A DNA stretch of 42,206 nucleotides from JAVVTR01 sp036653535 (GTDB lineage: Bacteria; Bacteroidota; Bacteroidia; Bacteroidales; P3): contig JAVVTR010000018.1 in assembly GCA_036653535.1 (NCBI GenBank), positions 1 through 42,206 on the forward strand, given 5' to 3'. A program made the translations under genes and the position numbers. Below, in pieces: positions 15,787 through 24,627 of the stretch. The notes beneath the pieces were generated by a model that did not search any database, was not told where the DNA came from, and saw only the letters and a program-made list of their open reading frames with translations. Numbering within the stretch: the first letter of the stretch is position 1; the number at the start of each line of letters is the position of its first letter.

Positions 15787-17934
15787 ATGAATTCTCAACA
15801 AGATAAAGTTAACAAATATAAGCGATACACCATCACTACTGCCCTGCCTTATGCTAATGGTCCTGTGCATATTGGGCATTTAGCCGGCGTATATGTACCG
15901 GCCGATATTTATGCTCGATATCTCCGAAGTAAAGGCGAGGATGTAATTATGATAGGAGGATCCGACGAACATGGCGTGCCTATTACTATTAAGGCTCGAT
16001 CTCAGCATATTAGTCCGCAAGAATTAGTAGACCACTATCACCATATTATCAAGAAATCTTTTGAAGATTTTGGTATTTCTTTTGATATTTACTCTAGAAC
16101 CTCTAATCCGATTCATTCTCAAATAGCTTCCGATTTCTTTCAGAAACTTTACGATAAAGGTTGTTTTGAGGAAAAAACGTCCATGCAATTTTATGATGAA
16201 GAAAACGAGCAGTTTTTAGCCGATCGTTATATTACCGGTACCTGTCCTATTTGTCAGAGCGAAGGTGCCTACGGAGATCAGTGTGAAAAATGTGGATCTT
16301 CTTTGAGCCCTACCGAATTAATTAATCCTAAATCGGCTATTAGTGGGAATATACCCGTGATGAAAGAAACCAAGCATTGGTATTTGCCTTTAAATAGATA
16401 TGAGGATTTTTTGCGGGAATGGATTTTAGAAAAACATAAAGACGACTGGAAAACAAATGTTTATGGACAGTGTAAATCTTGGATAGACCAAGGTTTGCAA
16501 GCCCGTGCAGTAACTCGTGATTTAAATTGGGGAGTAAAATTACCCATTCCCAATACAGAAGGAAAAGTACTTTATGTTTGGTTTGATGCTCCCATTGGTT
16601 ATATTTCCGCTACAAAAGAATTACTTCCAGATACTTGGGAAAAATATTGGAAAGACTCGCAAACGAAGTTGGTTCATTTTATTGGGAAAGATAATATTGT
16701 TTTTCATTGTATAATTTTTCCTTCTATGCTTAAGGCCGAGGGAAGTTTTATTCTTCCAGAGAATGTTCCGGCCAATGAATTTTTGAATTTGGAGGGCGAT
16801 AAAATTTCCACCTCTCGTAATTGGGCCGTTTGGTTACACGAATATTTGCAGGATTTTCCCGGCAAACAAGATGTACTTCGCTATGTTCTTACAGCCAATG
16901 CGCCAGAAACCAAGGACAATGATTTTACATGGAAAGATTATCAAGCGCGCAACAACAATGAATTGCTGGCTGTTTTTGGCAATTTTGTGAACCGAACTTT
17001 AGTTTTAACTCAAAAATATTTTGACGGCAAAGTTCCTACTTCCAATGCTTATTCAGATTTAGACTTGCAGGTAATAGAACAGATGGTTTCTTTTCCAAAT
17101 AAAATAGCCCAAAGTATAGAACTTTATCGTTTTAGAGAGGCGTTAAATGAACTAATGAATTTAGCTCGTTTGGGGAATAAATATCTTACCGATACCGAAC
17201 CATGGAAGATATACAAAACCGATCCCGAACGAGTAAAAACCGTATTAAACGTGGCTTTGCAAATTACGGCACATTTGGCGGTGTTGTGCGAACCATTTCT
17301 TCCTTTTACAGCCCAAAAAATAAGAGGTATGTTAAATTTGCAAGCCTTAGGCTGGGAAGAGGCCTCCAAAGAGAATTTATTGGAAGCGGGGCATTTGCTT
17401 TCTACTCCGGAACTCTTGTTCGAAAAGGTAGAAGACGAAACCGTATTAGCACAAATGGCAAAATTAGAAGCCTCTAAAGACATAAATTCCAAAACATTGC
17501 AAGCGGGTTCTAATTTGGGCACCAAACAGGAAAATAAAGAGATAGAGCCATTAAAACCCTTGATTTCTTTCGACGATTTTGCAAAATTAGATTTAAGAGT
17601 GGGGCAAATTATAGAGGCAGAAAAAGTTCCAAAAACCAAGAAATTATTAAAACTAACCGTAGACACCGCTTTAGACAAGCGAACCATTGTAAGTGGTATT
17701 GCTTCCTATTATTCGCCGGAAGAAATTATTGGGAAAAAAGTTTGTGTTTTAGTTAATTTGGAACCTAAAGAATTAAAAGGCATTCCCTCTGAGGGCATGA
17801 TACTTATGAGTGAAAATGCAGATGGGCAATTGTTTTTTGTAGAACCAGCAAGCCTAAAGAACAGGATGAAACCAGCGGAAGCGAAACAACCAGCAGAAGC
17901 GAAAGAACCAGAAATAGGAACGATTATTCGATAA
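15787..17934 (+). CDS. metG: Methionyl-tRNA synthetase with C-terminal tRNA-binding domain
   Basis: Charges tRNA-Met in the cytoplasm. The start at 15787 gives 715 residues; the frame is open to 15691, but those extra residues overlap the promoter and match nothing in the family. Class I motifs: PVHIGH near residues 27-32 and the KMSKS-type loop as KISTS near 339. A zinc knuckle with CPIC and CEKC lies near 152-170. An anticodon-binding helical domain follows, and residues about 595-700 are an EMAP/tRBD domain (FDDFAKLDLRVGQIIEAEKV ... LVNLEPKELKGIPSEGMIL). The tail (KPAEAKQPAEAKEPE) is coded by near-repeats. mltG follows after 25 bp, so the two are probably one operon. Confidence 0.97.
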   Translation: MNSQQDKVNKYKRYTITTALPYANGPVHIGHLAGVYVPADIYARYLRSKGEDVIMIGGSDEHGVPITIKARSQHISPQELVDHYHHIIKKSFEDFGISFDIYSRTSNPIHSQIASDFFQKLYDKGCFEEKTSMQFYDEENEQFLADRYITGTCPICQSEGAYGDQCEKCGSSLSPTELINPKSAISGNIPVMKETKHWYLPLNRYEDFLREWILEKHKDDWKTNVYGQCKSWIDQGLQARAVTRDLNWGVKLPIPNTEGKVLYVWFDAPIGYISATKELLPDTWEKYWKDSQTKLVHFIGKDNIVFHCIIFPSMLKAEGSFILPENVPANEFLNLEGDKISTSRNWAVWLHEYLQDFPGKQDVLRYVLTANAPETKDNDFTWKDYQARNNNELLAVFGNFVNRTLVLTQKYFDGKVPTSNAYSDLDLQVIEQMVSFPNKIAQSIELYRFREALNELMNLARLGNKYLTDTEPWKIYKTDPERVKTVLNVALQITAHLAVLCEPFLPFTAQKIRGMLNLQALGWEEASKENLLEAGHLLSTPELLFEKVEDETVLAQMAKLEASKDINSKTLQAGSNLGTKQENKEIEPLKPLISFDDFAKLDLRVGQIIEAEKVPKTKKLLKLTVDTALDKRTIVSGIASYYSPEEIIGKKVCVLVNLEPKELKGIPSEGMILMSENADGQLFFVEPASLKNRMKPAEAKQPAEAKEPEIGTIIR

Positions 17935-17959
17935 ACAAGCCCGAGAATAAAGGAAATTT

Positions 17960-19051
17960 ATGGCAAAACAAAAAGTTTCTTCTAAGAAGAAAAAAAAGCG
18001 GTCAACACATAAAAGCGCAAAGATTTTCAAGCATAAGAAAACCATTTTATCCCTTTTATGTATTTTTATTTTTTTGGTGTTTTTATTTCCCATTTATATA
18101 AGTTTAAGCCCTGCGGTACATACAAAAACGATTTTATATATTCCAACAAAGGCTACCTACACGCAGGTTTGCGATAGTTTGGAACAAAAAAAATCGGTAC
18201 GCATGTTCCCCTTTAAAATGATAGCTAAATTAAAAAGCTATTCTTCACAGATTAAACCCGGACATTATATATTCGAGAGAGGAAGTTCTGCTCTTACGAT
18301 AGTAAATAGGTTGCGTTCAGGAAGTCAAGACCCTATAAAACTTACGTTTAACAGAGTAAGAACGATAGAAGAACTTTCTGTTAAATTGGCTTCTCAAATA
18401 GAAGCCGACTCTCTTTCTATTTCTACGCTTTTGCACGATGATGTATATCTTTATCCCCTTACCATAGAGGAGGTGAATTTAACGCCAGAAAATGTTTTAG
18501 CTTGCTTTGTACCTAATACCTATTATGTTTTTTGGAATCTCTCTGCGGAAGATTTGTTAAAAAGAATGTATAAAGAGCAAGATAAATTTTGGACCACTAC
18601 CCGTAAAGAAAAGGCTAAAAAAATGGGCTTGAATCGAATACAAGTAATGACCATGGCCTCTATTGTAGAACAAGAAACAGAAGACAAAAAAGAAAAAGCA
18701 GATATAGCCTCCGTTTACTTAAATCGCTTGCGAAAAGGAATGTTATTGCAGGCAGATCCTACGGTAAAATTTGCCATAGGAGATTTTGGTTTAAAAAGAA
18801 TTTTGCAAGTACATCTTCAAAGTAATTCTCCCTTTAATACTTATAAATACAAAGGTTTACCTCCAGGACCTATTTGTACACCTTCTTCTTATAGTATAGA
18901 TGCTGTATTACAAAATAAACAAACCCCCTATTTTTATTTTTGTGCCAAAGAGGATTTTTCAGGAACTCATGCCTTTGCTGCTACCTATGCTCAACACCAA
19001 GCGAATGCTAAGGCTTATCATAGAGCATTAGACCAAAAAGCTATTAAATAA
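17960..19051 (+). CDS. mltG: Endolytic murein transglycosylase MltG
   Basis: Inner-membrane lytic transglycosylase that cleaves new glycan strands and helps set their length. The 363-residue protein starts with a Lys-rich cytoplasmic tail and one membrane helix (TILSLLCIFIFLVFLFPIYI). A LysM-like region follows (IPTKATYTQVCDSLEQ ... KPGHYIFERGSSALTIVNRLRSG), then the YceG catalytic domain with the key glutamate Glu237 in MASIVEQET and the QADPTVKFAIG and YKGLPPGPICTPS motifs. Typical of the family. Probably co-transcribed with metG. Confidence 0.95.
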   Translation: MAKQKVSSKKKKKRSTHKSAKIFKHKKTILSLLCIFIFLVFLFPIYISLSPAVHTKTILYIPTKATYTQVCDSLEQKKSVRMFPFKMIAKLKSYSSQIKPGHYIFERGSSALTIVNRLRSGSQDPIKLTFNRVRTIEELSVKLASQIEADSLSISTLLHDDVYLYPLTIEEVNLTPENVLACFVPNTYYVFWNLSAEDLLKRMYKEQDKFWTTTRKEKAKKMGLNRIQVMTMASIVEQETEDKKEKADIASVYLNRLRKGMLLQADPTVKFAIGDFGLKRILQVHLQSNSPFNTYKYKGLPPGPICTPSSYSIDAVLQNKQTPYFYFCAKEDFSGTHAFAATYAQHQANAKAYHRALDQKAIK

Positions 19052-19135
19052 AGGCCTTGGGCTTTCTATTTATATTGCCGTTACTTGTTTTCTATAGGAG
19101 ATAAAATCCATAGTGGGGAATAATAAAATTATTCT

Positions 19136-19143
19136 TATTTTTG
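19136..19143 (+). promoter_or_regulatory. -7 element for the metal efflux operon
   Basis: TATTTTTG fits TAnnTTTG. Transcription would begin near 19150, leaving a leader of about 110-140 nt before the first gene, occupied by the structures at 19175-19253. No clear -33 element. Confidence 0.5.
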
Positions 19144-19174
19144 CGCCCAAGATTGTTTTGGAAGGAAAGGATAT

Positions 19175-19253
19175 TTTTAGATGGTTCTATCTAAAATTGT
19201 TGGTGGAACCTAATAAAATCTTTAGTAGAATCTCCGTAAGAGCGTTTGGAGAT
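19175..19253 (+). promoter_or_regulatory. Structured leader or operator upstream of the efflux operon
   Basis: TTTTAGAT (19175-19182) and ATCTAAAA (19189-19196) are a perfect dyad around the loop GGTTCT. Bases 19205-19210 (GGAACC) can pair with that loop (five Watson-Crick pairs plus one G-T), making an H-type pseudoknot. A second hairpin pairs ATCTCC (19230-19235) with GGAGAT (19248-19253), just before a possible TTG start at 19262. The DNA-level alternative is a repressor operator at the first dyad. Neither matches a riboswitch class I know. Confidence 0.4.
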
Positions 19254-19288
19254 AGGCCTGTTTGATAAATTTTATTGGAAAAAGAATA

Positions 19289-19762
19289 GTGAAAAAAAAA
19301 GTTTCCATAGCCTTTTTGTTTTTAGCCAATTTGTTCTTATTGGTGCATCTATTCTTGCCCCATCATCACCACCAAGTAGAGCTTACTTCTTTTACCAATT
19401 GTGCAAAAAGCACGGTGGTGGAAATGGACTTTTCCAAGAACTTTAGTGTTGTTTTGGACTTTTTTAAAAGCTCCTGTTCGGAGCATCACGGAAATAGCCC
19501 TAAAAACACTTCTGATCCATGTTCTGTATCGGATGTTTTTATAAATCAACATAGTGGAAAATCGTGTTGCTCTTTAGACGGAGTAGCTTCTATTCATGGA
19601 GCAAATGTTCTATTGCTTTGGTGTCTGCTTCCCGATATTTTTTCTTTTGATTTTTTTGAGATTCAAGGCTTTCCTATTCTTTGGAGATTTGGCCTTTTTC
19701 CTATTTATTCTGGTTTTGCCCTTTGGTCGTTTGGCTTGCGAGCTCCTCCCATAATAGGATAG
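19289..19762 (+). CDS. Small membrane-anchored histidine-rich protein of the efflux operon
   Basis: Unrecognised by function. Starting at GTG 19289 gives 157 residues: a basic start and one helix (VSIAFLFLANLFLLVHLFLP) followed at once by HHHHQ. A Cys/His-bearing middle (SSCSEHHGNSPKN, SGKSCCSLDG) and a hydrophobic second half rich in Trp and Phe follow. A TTG start at 19262 (nine more residues) is also possible; there is no upstream ATG in frame. Short proteins with a leader helix and a His run are common just before heavy-metal RND genes in Bacteroidetes (I recall a DUF6769 entry; unverified). The His, Cys and position suggest periplasmic metal binding or handing over to the adaptor. The adaptor gene follows after 146 bp. 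Confidence 0.7.
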   Translation: MKKKVSIAFLFLANLFLLVHLFLPHHHHQVELTSFTNCAKSTVVEMDFSKNFSVVLDFFKSSCSEHHGNSPKNTSDPCSVSDVFINQHSGKSCCSLDGVASIHGANVLLLWCLLPDIFSFDFFEIQGFPILWRFGLFPIYSGFALWSFGLRAPPIIG

Positions 19763-19773
19763 TTTGTTCCCAT

Positions 19774-19799
19774 GTAAATTTTATCTTCTTAAAATTTAC
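19774..19799. promoter_or_regulatory. Perfect 10-bp dyad between the His-rich gene and the adaptor
   Basis: GTAAATTTTA (19774-19783) and TAAAATTTAC (19790-19799) are perfect inverted arms with a six-base spacer, the same spacer length as the dyad at 19175-19196. It could be an intercistronic hairpin or a regulator site. No TAnnTTTG element follows before the adaptor gene, and the nearby T run is weak for a terminator. Confidence 0.5.
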
Positions 19800-19908
19800 C
19801 TATGCTTTTTTAGAAACAGAATACCCCAAAGTATATAACGAGTATATAAGGGAGTATTGCATTTCTAACTTATTAATTGTCTTTAGAATAATTTTAAAAA
19901 ATTAGGTC

Positions 19909-21444
19909 ATGAAAAATTCATTTTTCCTAAGTATCCTTGCTTTACTTCTATGTGGATGTGGCGGTCATTCTTCCGAAAAAGGAGGAAAGGACACGCACGC
20001 AGAACACGAGGAGAACGTAATACTTACTTCTTATAACGAATTAATAGAAACATATGTGCAAGCTACCCCATTGGTAGCAGGAAAAGAAGCGGAAATAATC
20101 GCTCATTTTACACGTTTATCGGATTTTAAACCTTTAGATTCGGCCGTAGTTACAGCCACTCTTACCGTTAATGGAAAAAGGGTCAAACAAACCCTTACCC
20201 ATGCTTTTCATAGAGGCATTTATAAATTTCATTTGGTACCACCTTCGGTAGGCAAAGCAGAATTGCGATTGGATATTCAAACCCAGCAAGGGCTACAAAA
20301 ACAAGATTCTTCTTTTAGTGGTTCTATAAGCAGCAGCATGGCTGTAAGGGTGTATGATAAGGAGGAAGAAGCAATACATGCGGCTATAGCAGCAGAAACG
20401 TCTATAAGCAATGCGCTTGCGTTTTCCAAGGAACAAAGCTGGAAAGTGGATTTTGCTACAGAAACCGTGCAAAAAGAAGCTTTTGGCATGGTTATAAAAA
20501 CGGTTGCTCAGGTTTTGCCAGCACAGGGTTCAGAACGAGAAATTATAGCCAAAGCTGCTGGCATTGTTTCGTTTCCTAATGAATATGTGGTGGATGGACG
20601 TGGGGTACAACAGGGTCAATCTCTTTTTTCCATAGAATGTGGAGGCCTTATGGAAAACAATATACATACACGTTACACGGAAATTTTAAACGAATACCAT
20701 CGTTCCAAAGCAGAATATGAACGTAAAAAAGAATTGGCCAAAGATAAAATTGTTTCCGAAAGCGTTTTACTGTCTGCCAAAATGGAATTTGAAAATGCGG
20801 AAGAAAATTACAAACACCTACGAAAGAATTTTGCTTCTGGAAAGCAAATAGTTACCGCTCCTATATCCGGGTTTATAAAACAAATTTTGGTTAGAAATGG
20901 CGAGTATGTGCAGATTGGGCAAAGAATGTTGGTTATATCTCAAAATCGATCTTTATTTATTAAGGCAGAGGTATCTCCTAAATACTACCCCTATTTAGGG
21001 CATATTATTGGAGCCAATGTTCGAGAATTAAATGGAAGTAAAACCTATTCTTTGAATGATTTACATGGGAAATTAATTTCATATGGGAAAAGCACCGATT
21101 TCGAAAGTCCGTTAATTCCTATTGTTTTTGAAATAGACAATAAATTAGAGGTTATACCCGGTAGTTTTGTGGATTTGTATATTAAAACAGAGGGAGATGG
21201 ATGGGCGCTTACTGTGCCCAAAGGAGCCTTAATAGAAGAAATGGGAAATTTTTTCGTATTGGTACAAATTAATCCAGAGCTTTTTGAAAAAAGAGCGGTA
21301 ATAAAAGGGGTTGGAGATGGTTTTCGGGTGGAAATTAAGCAGGGCTTAGAGCCCGGCGAACGAATAGTGAGCAAGGGCGCTATATTAATTAAATTAGCTC
21401 AGGTATCGGGTGGTTTAGATGCTCATTCGGGTCACGTGCATTAA
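19909..21444 (+). CDS. Efflux RND periplasmic adaptor lipoprotein (CusB/CzcB type)
   Basis: Membrane fusion protein linking the RND pump to the outer-membrane channel. The 511-residue protein has a lipoprotein signal (LALLLCGCG, lipidated Cys17) followed by a His/Glu-rich stretch (DTHAEHEENV) that may bind metal. Residues about 35-150 are a beta domain often found in CzcB-like proteins. The hairpin and lipoyl parts follow (AKAAGIVSFPNEYVVDGRGVQQGQSL; a coiled coil around 250-300; TAPISGFIKQILVRNGEYVQIGQ), then beta-barrel and membrane-proximal domains. The C-terminus ends in DAHSGHVH, again His-rich. The RND pump gene follows after 15 bp. Confidence 0.93.
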   Translation: MKNSFFLSILALLLCGCGGHSSEKGGKDTHAEHEENVILTSYNELIETYVQATPLVAGKEAEIIAHFTRLSDFKPLDSAVVTATLTVNGKRVKQTLTHAFHRGIYKFHLVPPSVGKAELRLDIQTQQGLQKQDSSFSGSISSSMAVRVYDKEEEAIHAAIAAETSISNALAFSKEQSWKVDFATETVQKEAFGMVIKTVAQVLPAQGSEREIIAKAAGIVSFPNEYVVDGRGVQQGQSLFSIECGGLMENNIHTRYTEILNEYHRSKAEYERKKELAKDKIVSESVLLSAKMEFENAEENYKHLRKNFASGKQIVTAPISGFIKQILVRNGEYVQIGQRMLVISQNRSLFIKAEVSPKYYPYLGHIIGANVRELNGSKTYSLNDLHGKLISYGKSTDFESPLIPIVFEIDNKLEVIPGSFVDLYIKTEGDGWALTVPKGALIEEMGNFFVLVQINPELFEKRAVIKGVGDGFRVEIKQGLEPGERIVSKGAILIKLAQVSGGLDAHSGHVH

Positions 21445-21459
21445 AAAAAGGGAAAGAAA

Positions 21460-24400
21460 ATGCTAAATAAAATAATAAGATATTCTTTAGAAAATAAGTT
21501 GTGGGTGTTTTTGGGAGCCGCTTTGTTGATAGCAGGTGGCTTTTATGCCTCTAAAAACTTAGATATAGACGTTTTCCCGGATCTTACCGCCCCAACGGTG
21601 GTAATAATGACCGATGCGCAAAATATGGCCTCAGAAGAGGTAGAACGATTGGTTACCTTTCCCATAGAAACCGCTGTAAACGGAGCCACCGACGTGCGTC
21701 GTGTAAGATCGGCTTCCATGCCCGGTTCTTCTTTTGTTTGGGTGGAATTCGACTGGGGAACCGATCTTTTTAAAGCGCGGCAAATTGTAAGTGAAAAAAT
21801 GGTAACCCTATCGGGTAGTCTACCTTTGGGGGTAGTTCCTGTTTTGGCTCCCCAATCCAGTGTGATGGGAGAAATTCTTTTTATTGGACTGCAAGCAGAC
21901 TCTACCTCTATGATGGATTTGCGTACATTGGCAGAATGGATTATTAAACCGGCTATTTTAGCCACTGGAGGCGTGTCGCAGGTAACTATTATAGGAGGCG
22001 ACTATAAACAATATCAAATATTGGCGGATCCAGTAAAGATGAATGCGTATGGGGTAAGTTTGGAAGAGCTGGCCGCTACAGCGCAAACGATTAGCGAAAA
22101 TTCTTCTGGAGGAGTAGTAAGAGATTATGGAAATGAGTATGCCCTCCGAGGAATGATGCGTACCAATGATTTGAGGGAATTGGGAGGTACGTATATTAAG
22201 AACTTTAATGGGGCCCCTGTCTTAATTTCCGATGTGGCAGAAGTGGTAATAGGATCGGCTGTTAAAATGGGATATGCTTCTGCTAATGCGAGCCCTGCAG
22301 TACTCCTATCGGTTTCTAAACAGCCCAATGTTAATACCTTAAACGTTACTCGGCAAATTGAAAGCAATTTAAAGGAAATTCAAAAGACTTTACCGGCCGA
22401 TGTAAAAATGGATACTCAAATTTTTCGTCAGGCCGATTTTATAGAAGCTTCGGTAAATAACGTAGGTAGAGCCCTCTTGGAAGGAGCTGTATTTGTAGTG
22501 ATTATTCTATTTCTCTTTTTAGGGAGTTTTCGTACTACTTTAATTTCTGTAATAGCTATTCCTCTTTCTCTTTTGGGTACGATGATTGTACTATATTTGT
22601 TAGGAATGAATATCAATACTATGACTTTAGGAGGGATGTGCATTGCTATAGGATCTTTGGTAGATGATGCGATTATTGATGTAGAAAACGTATATAAAAA
22701 ATTAAAAAACAACTACGTTTTACCAAAAGACAAACGGCTACCAGTTTTAGAAGTAGTTTATAGAGGATCTACGGAAATAAGGGCATCTATCCTAAATGCC
22801 ACTTTTATTATTATTGTAGCTTTTATTCCTTTGTTTTTTCTCTCTGGCATGGAAGGAAGAATGCTTAAACCCCTTGGTATTGCTTACGTGGTTTCTCTTT
22901 TAATGTCGCTTTTAGTGGCTATGACCGTGACCCCACTTTTATGTAAGATGATTCTAAGCAAGGATACGTATTTGAGTAAGCAGAAAAAAGAAAGTTGGTT
23001 GGCCGAAAATTTGGGAAAATGGTACTCCCATGCTTTGTCTTGGTCGTTGGGTCACAAAAAACCAGTATTGCTTATTTCTGTATCGGCCTTGGTTTTTTCT
23101 TTAGGATTGTATTTTACTTTAGGCCATAGCTTTTTGCCGGATTTTAACGAGGGTTCTCTTACTATTTCGGCCGTTTCCCAACCTGGTTTATCTTTAGAGG
23201 AAAACAATCGTCTTGGCAATTTAATAGAAAAAGAACTTCTTTCTATAGAGGAAGTTACTGGTACTTCTCGAAGAACGGGACGAGGGGAATTAGACGAACA
23301 TTCTCAAGCAACCAATAGTGCAGAAATAGATGTAAAATTCGCCTTGAAAGATAGATCGAAAGAGGTCTTTTTTGCGGATGTAAGAAAGCACTTGGCTTCT
23401 GTTCCTGGCATTGTAAGCACGGTTGGTCAGCCTTTGGGGCATCGTATAGATCATATGTTATCGGGAACCCGTGCTAATATTGCCATTAAACTTTTCGGAC
23501 CCGATATAAGCTATTTGTTTATGCTTGGCAATCAAATAAAAAGCAGCATAGGGAAGATAGATGGCTTAGTAGATGTTAATGTAGAGCAACAAAGAGAGAC
23601 GCCGCAGTTGCAAATACGTGCTAATCGTGCCATGTTGGCTCAATATGGAATAACGGTAGAGCAGTTTAATAATTTTGTTAAATTAGCTTTTTCTGGAGCA
23701 AAGATGACCGAAATTTATGAGGGACAACGTAGTTTTGATTTGATATTGCGATTAGTTCCTGCCTATACCCAAGACATGGAAAGTATTAAAACGGCCTTAA
23801 TTACTACTAATAATGGAAAAAAAATACCATTGGAAGAAGTGGCAGAAATTGTTTCGGTAGGTGGTCCTAATGCTATTAGTAGAGAAAACGTACAAAGGAA
23901 AATGGTGATTTCGGCGAATGTTTCAGGGCGCGACTTGGAAAGTGCGGTGAAAGAAATTAGAAAAAACGTAGAGAAAAACATCTCGCTTCCTGAAGGATAC
24001 CGTATAGAATATGGAGGGCAATTTGAAAGTGCAAAAACAGCTTCTCGTACTTTGTTATTAGCCTCTTTAGGAGCTTTAGTGATAGTGTTTATGCTTTTGT
24101 TTTTGGAATTTAAAAACGTAGGTCTTTCTACTTTGGTTTTAATTAATCTTCCATTGGCATTAATTGGGGGTATTATTGCTATTTTTTGTTCTTCTAAAAT
24201 AGTTAGTATTCCCTCTATCATTGGTTTTATTACCCTTTTTGGAATAGCTACTCGAAATGGGATACTACTGGTTTCTGAATACGAGCGTTTATGGAAAGAA
24301 AAAGAAGCCAAGGCGGATGCGGGTACAGGCCTTAGCGTGGGGGGAATAAAAGTATGGGCGGAAAGGATTAGAGAAATTGTTTTATATGGTTCGGCAGATC

Positions 24401-24627
24401 GCCTTAATCCTATACTTATGACGGCTTTAACGGCGGCATTGGCCTTAATTCCTTTGGTAGTAAATGGGGATAAGTCGGGAAATGAAATACAAAGCCCCAT
24501 GGCAGTAGTAGTTTTAGGAGGTTTACTAACCTCCACATTGATGAATATTTTTGTAGTTCCGGTTCTATACGAATGGTTTAAAAACCGTTCTATTAAAAAA
24601 GAGAGGGTAAGTGAAAATGAAAAATAA
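21460..24627 (+). CDS. Heavy-metal efflux RND pump (CzcA/CusA family)
   Basis: Inner-membrane proton-driven pump of 1055 residues, full length for the family. Start-proximal features include DVFPDLTAPTVVIMT and two large periplasmic loops between TM1-2 and TM7-8. The TM4 motif is AIGSLVDDAIIDVEN (from residue 396): relative to CzcA the first acidic residue is Ala (AIG instead of DFG), while Asp402 and Glu409 remain. This AIG-xxVDDA-xxDVEN form differs from the divalent Zn/Co/Cd pumps and resembles the less characterised HME5-like group, so the metal cannot be stated. The second half has GIATRNGILLVSEYERLW and a C-terminal bundle. The channel gene overlaps its end. Confidence 0.93.
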   Translation: MLNKIIRYSLENKLWVFLGAALLIAGGFYASKNLDIDVFPDLTAPTVVIMTDAQNMASEEVERLVTFPIETAVNGATDVRRVRSASMPGSSFVWVEFDWGTDLFKARQIVSEKMVTLSGSLPLGVVPVLAPQSSVMGEILFIGLQADSTSMMDLRTLAEWIIKPAILATGGVSQVTIIGGDYKQYQILADPVKMNAYGVSLEELAATAQTISENSSGGVVRDYGNEYALRGMMRTNDLRELGGTYIKNFNGAPVLISDVAEVVIGSAVKMGYASANASPAVLLSVSKQPNVNTLNVTRQIESNLKEIQKTLPADVKMDTQIFRQADFIEASVNNVGRALLEGAVFVVIILFLFLGSFRTTLISVIAIPLSLLGTMIVLYLLGMNINTMTLGGMCIAIGSLVDDAIIDVENVYKKLKNNYVLPKDKRLPVLEVVYRGSTEIRASILNATFIIIVAFIPLFFLSGMEGRMLKPLGIAYVVSLLMSLLVAMTVTPLLCKMILSKDTYLSKQKKESWLAENLGKWYSHALSWSLGHKKPVLLISVSALVFSLGLYFTLGHSFLPDFNEGSLTISAVSQPGLSLEENNRLGNLIEKELLSIEEVTGTSRRTGRGELDEHSQATNSAEIDVKFALKDRSKEVFFADVRKHLASVPGIVSTVGQPLGHRIDHMLSGTRANIAIKLFGPDISYLFMLGNQIKSSIGKIDGLVDVNVEQQRETPQLQIRANRAMLAQYGITVEQFNNFVKLAFSGAKMTEIYEGQRSFDLILRLVPAYTQDMESIKTALITTNNGKKIPLEEVAEIVSVGGPNAISRENVQRKMVISANVSGRDLESAVKEIRKNVEKNISLPEGYRIEYGGQFESAKTASRTLLLASLGALVIVFMLLFLEFKNVGLSTLVLINLPLALIGGIIAIFCSSKIVSIPSIIGFITLFGIATRNGILLVSEYERLWKEKEAKADAGTGLSVGGIKVWAERIREIVLYGSADRLNPILMTALTAALALIPLVVNGDKSGNEIQSPMAVVVLGGLLTSTLMNIFVVPVLYEWFKNRSIKKERVSENEK

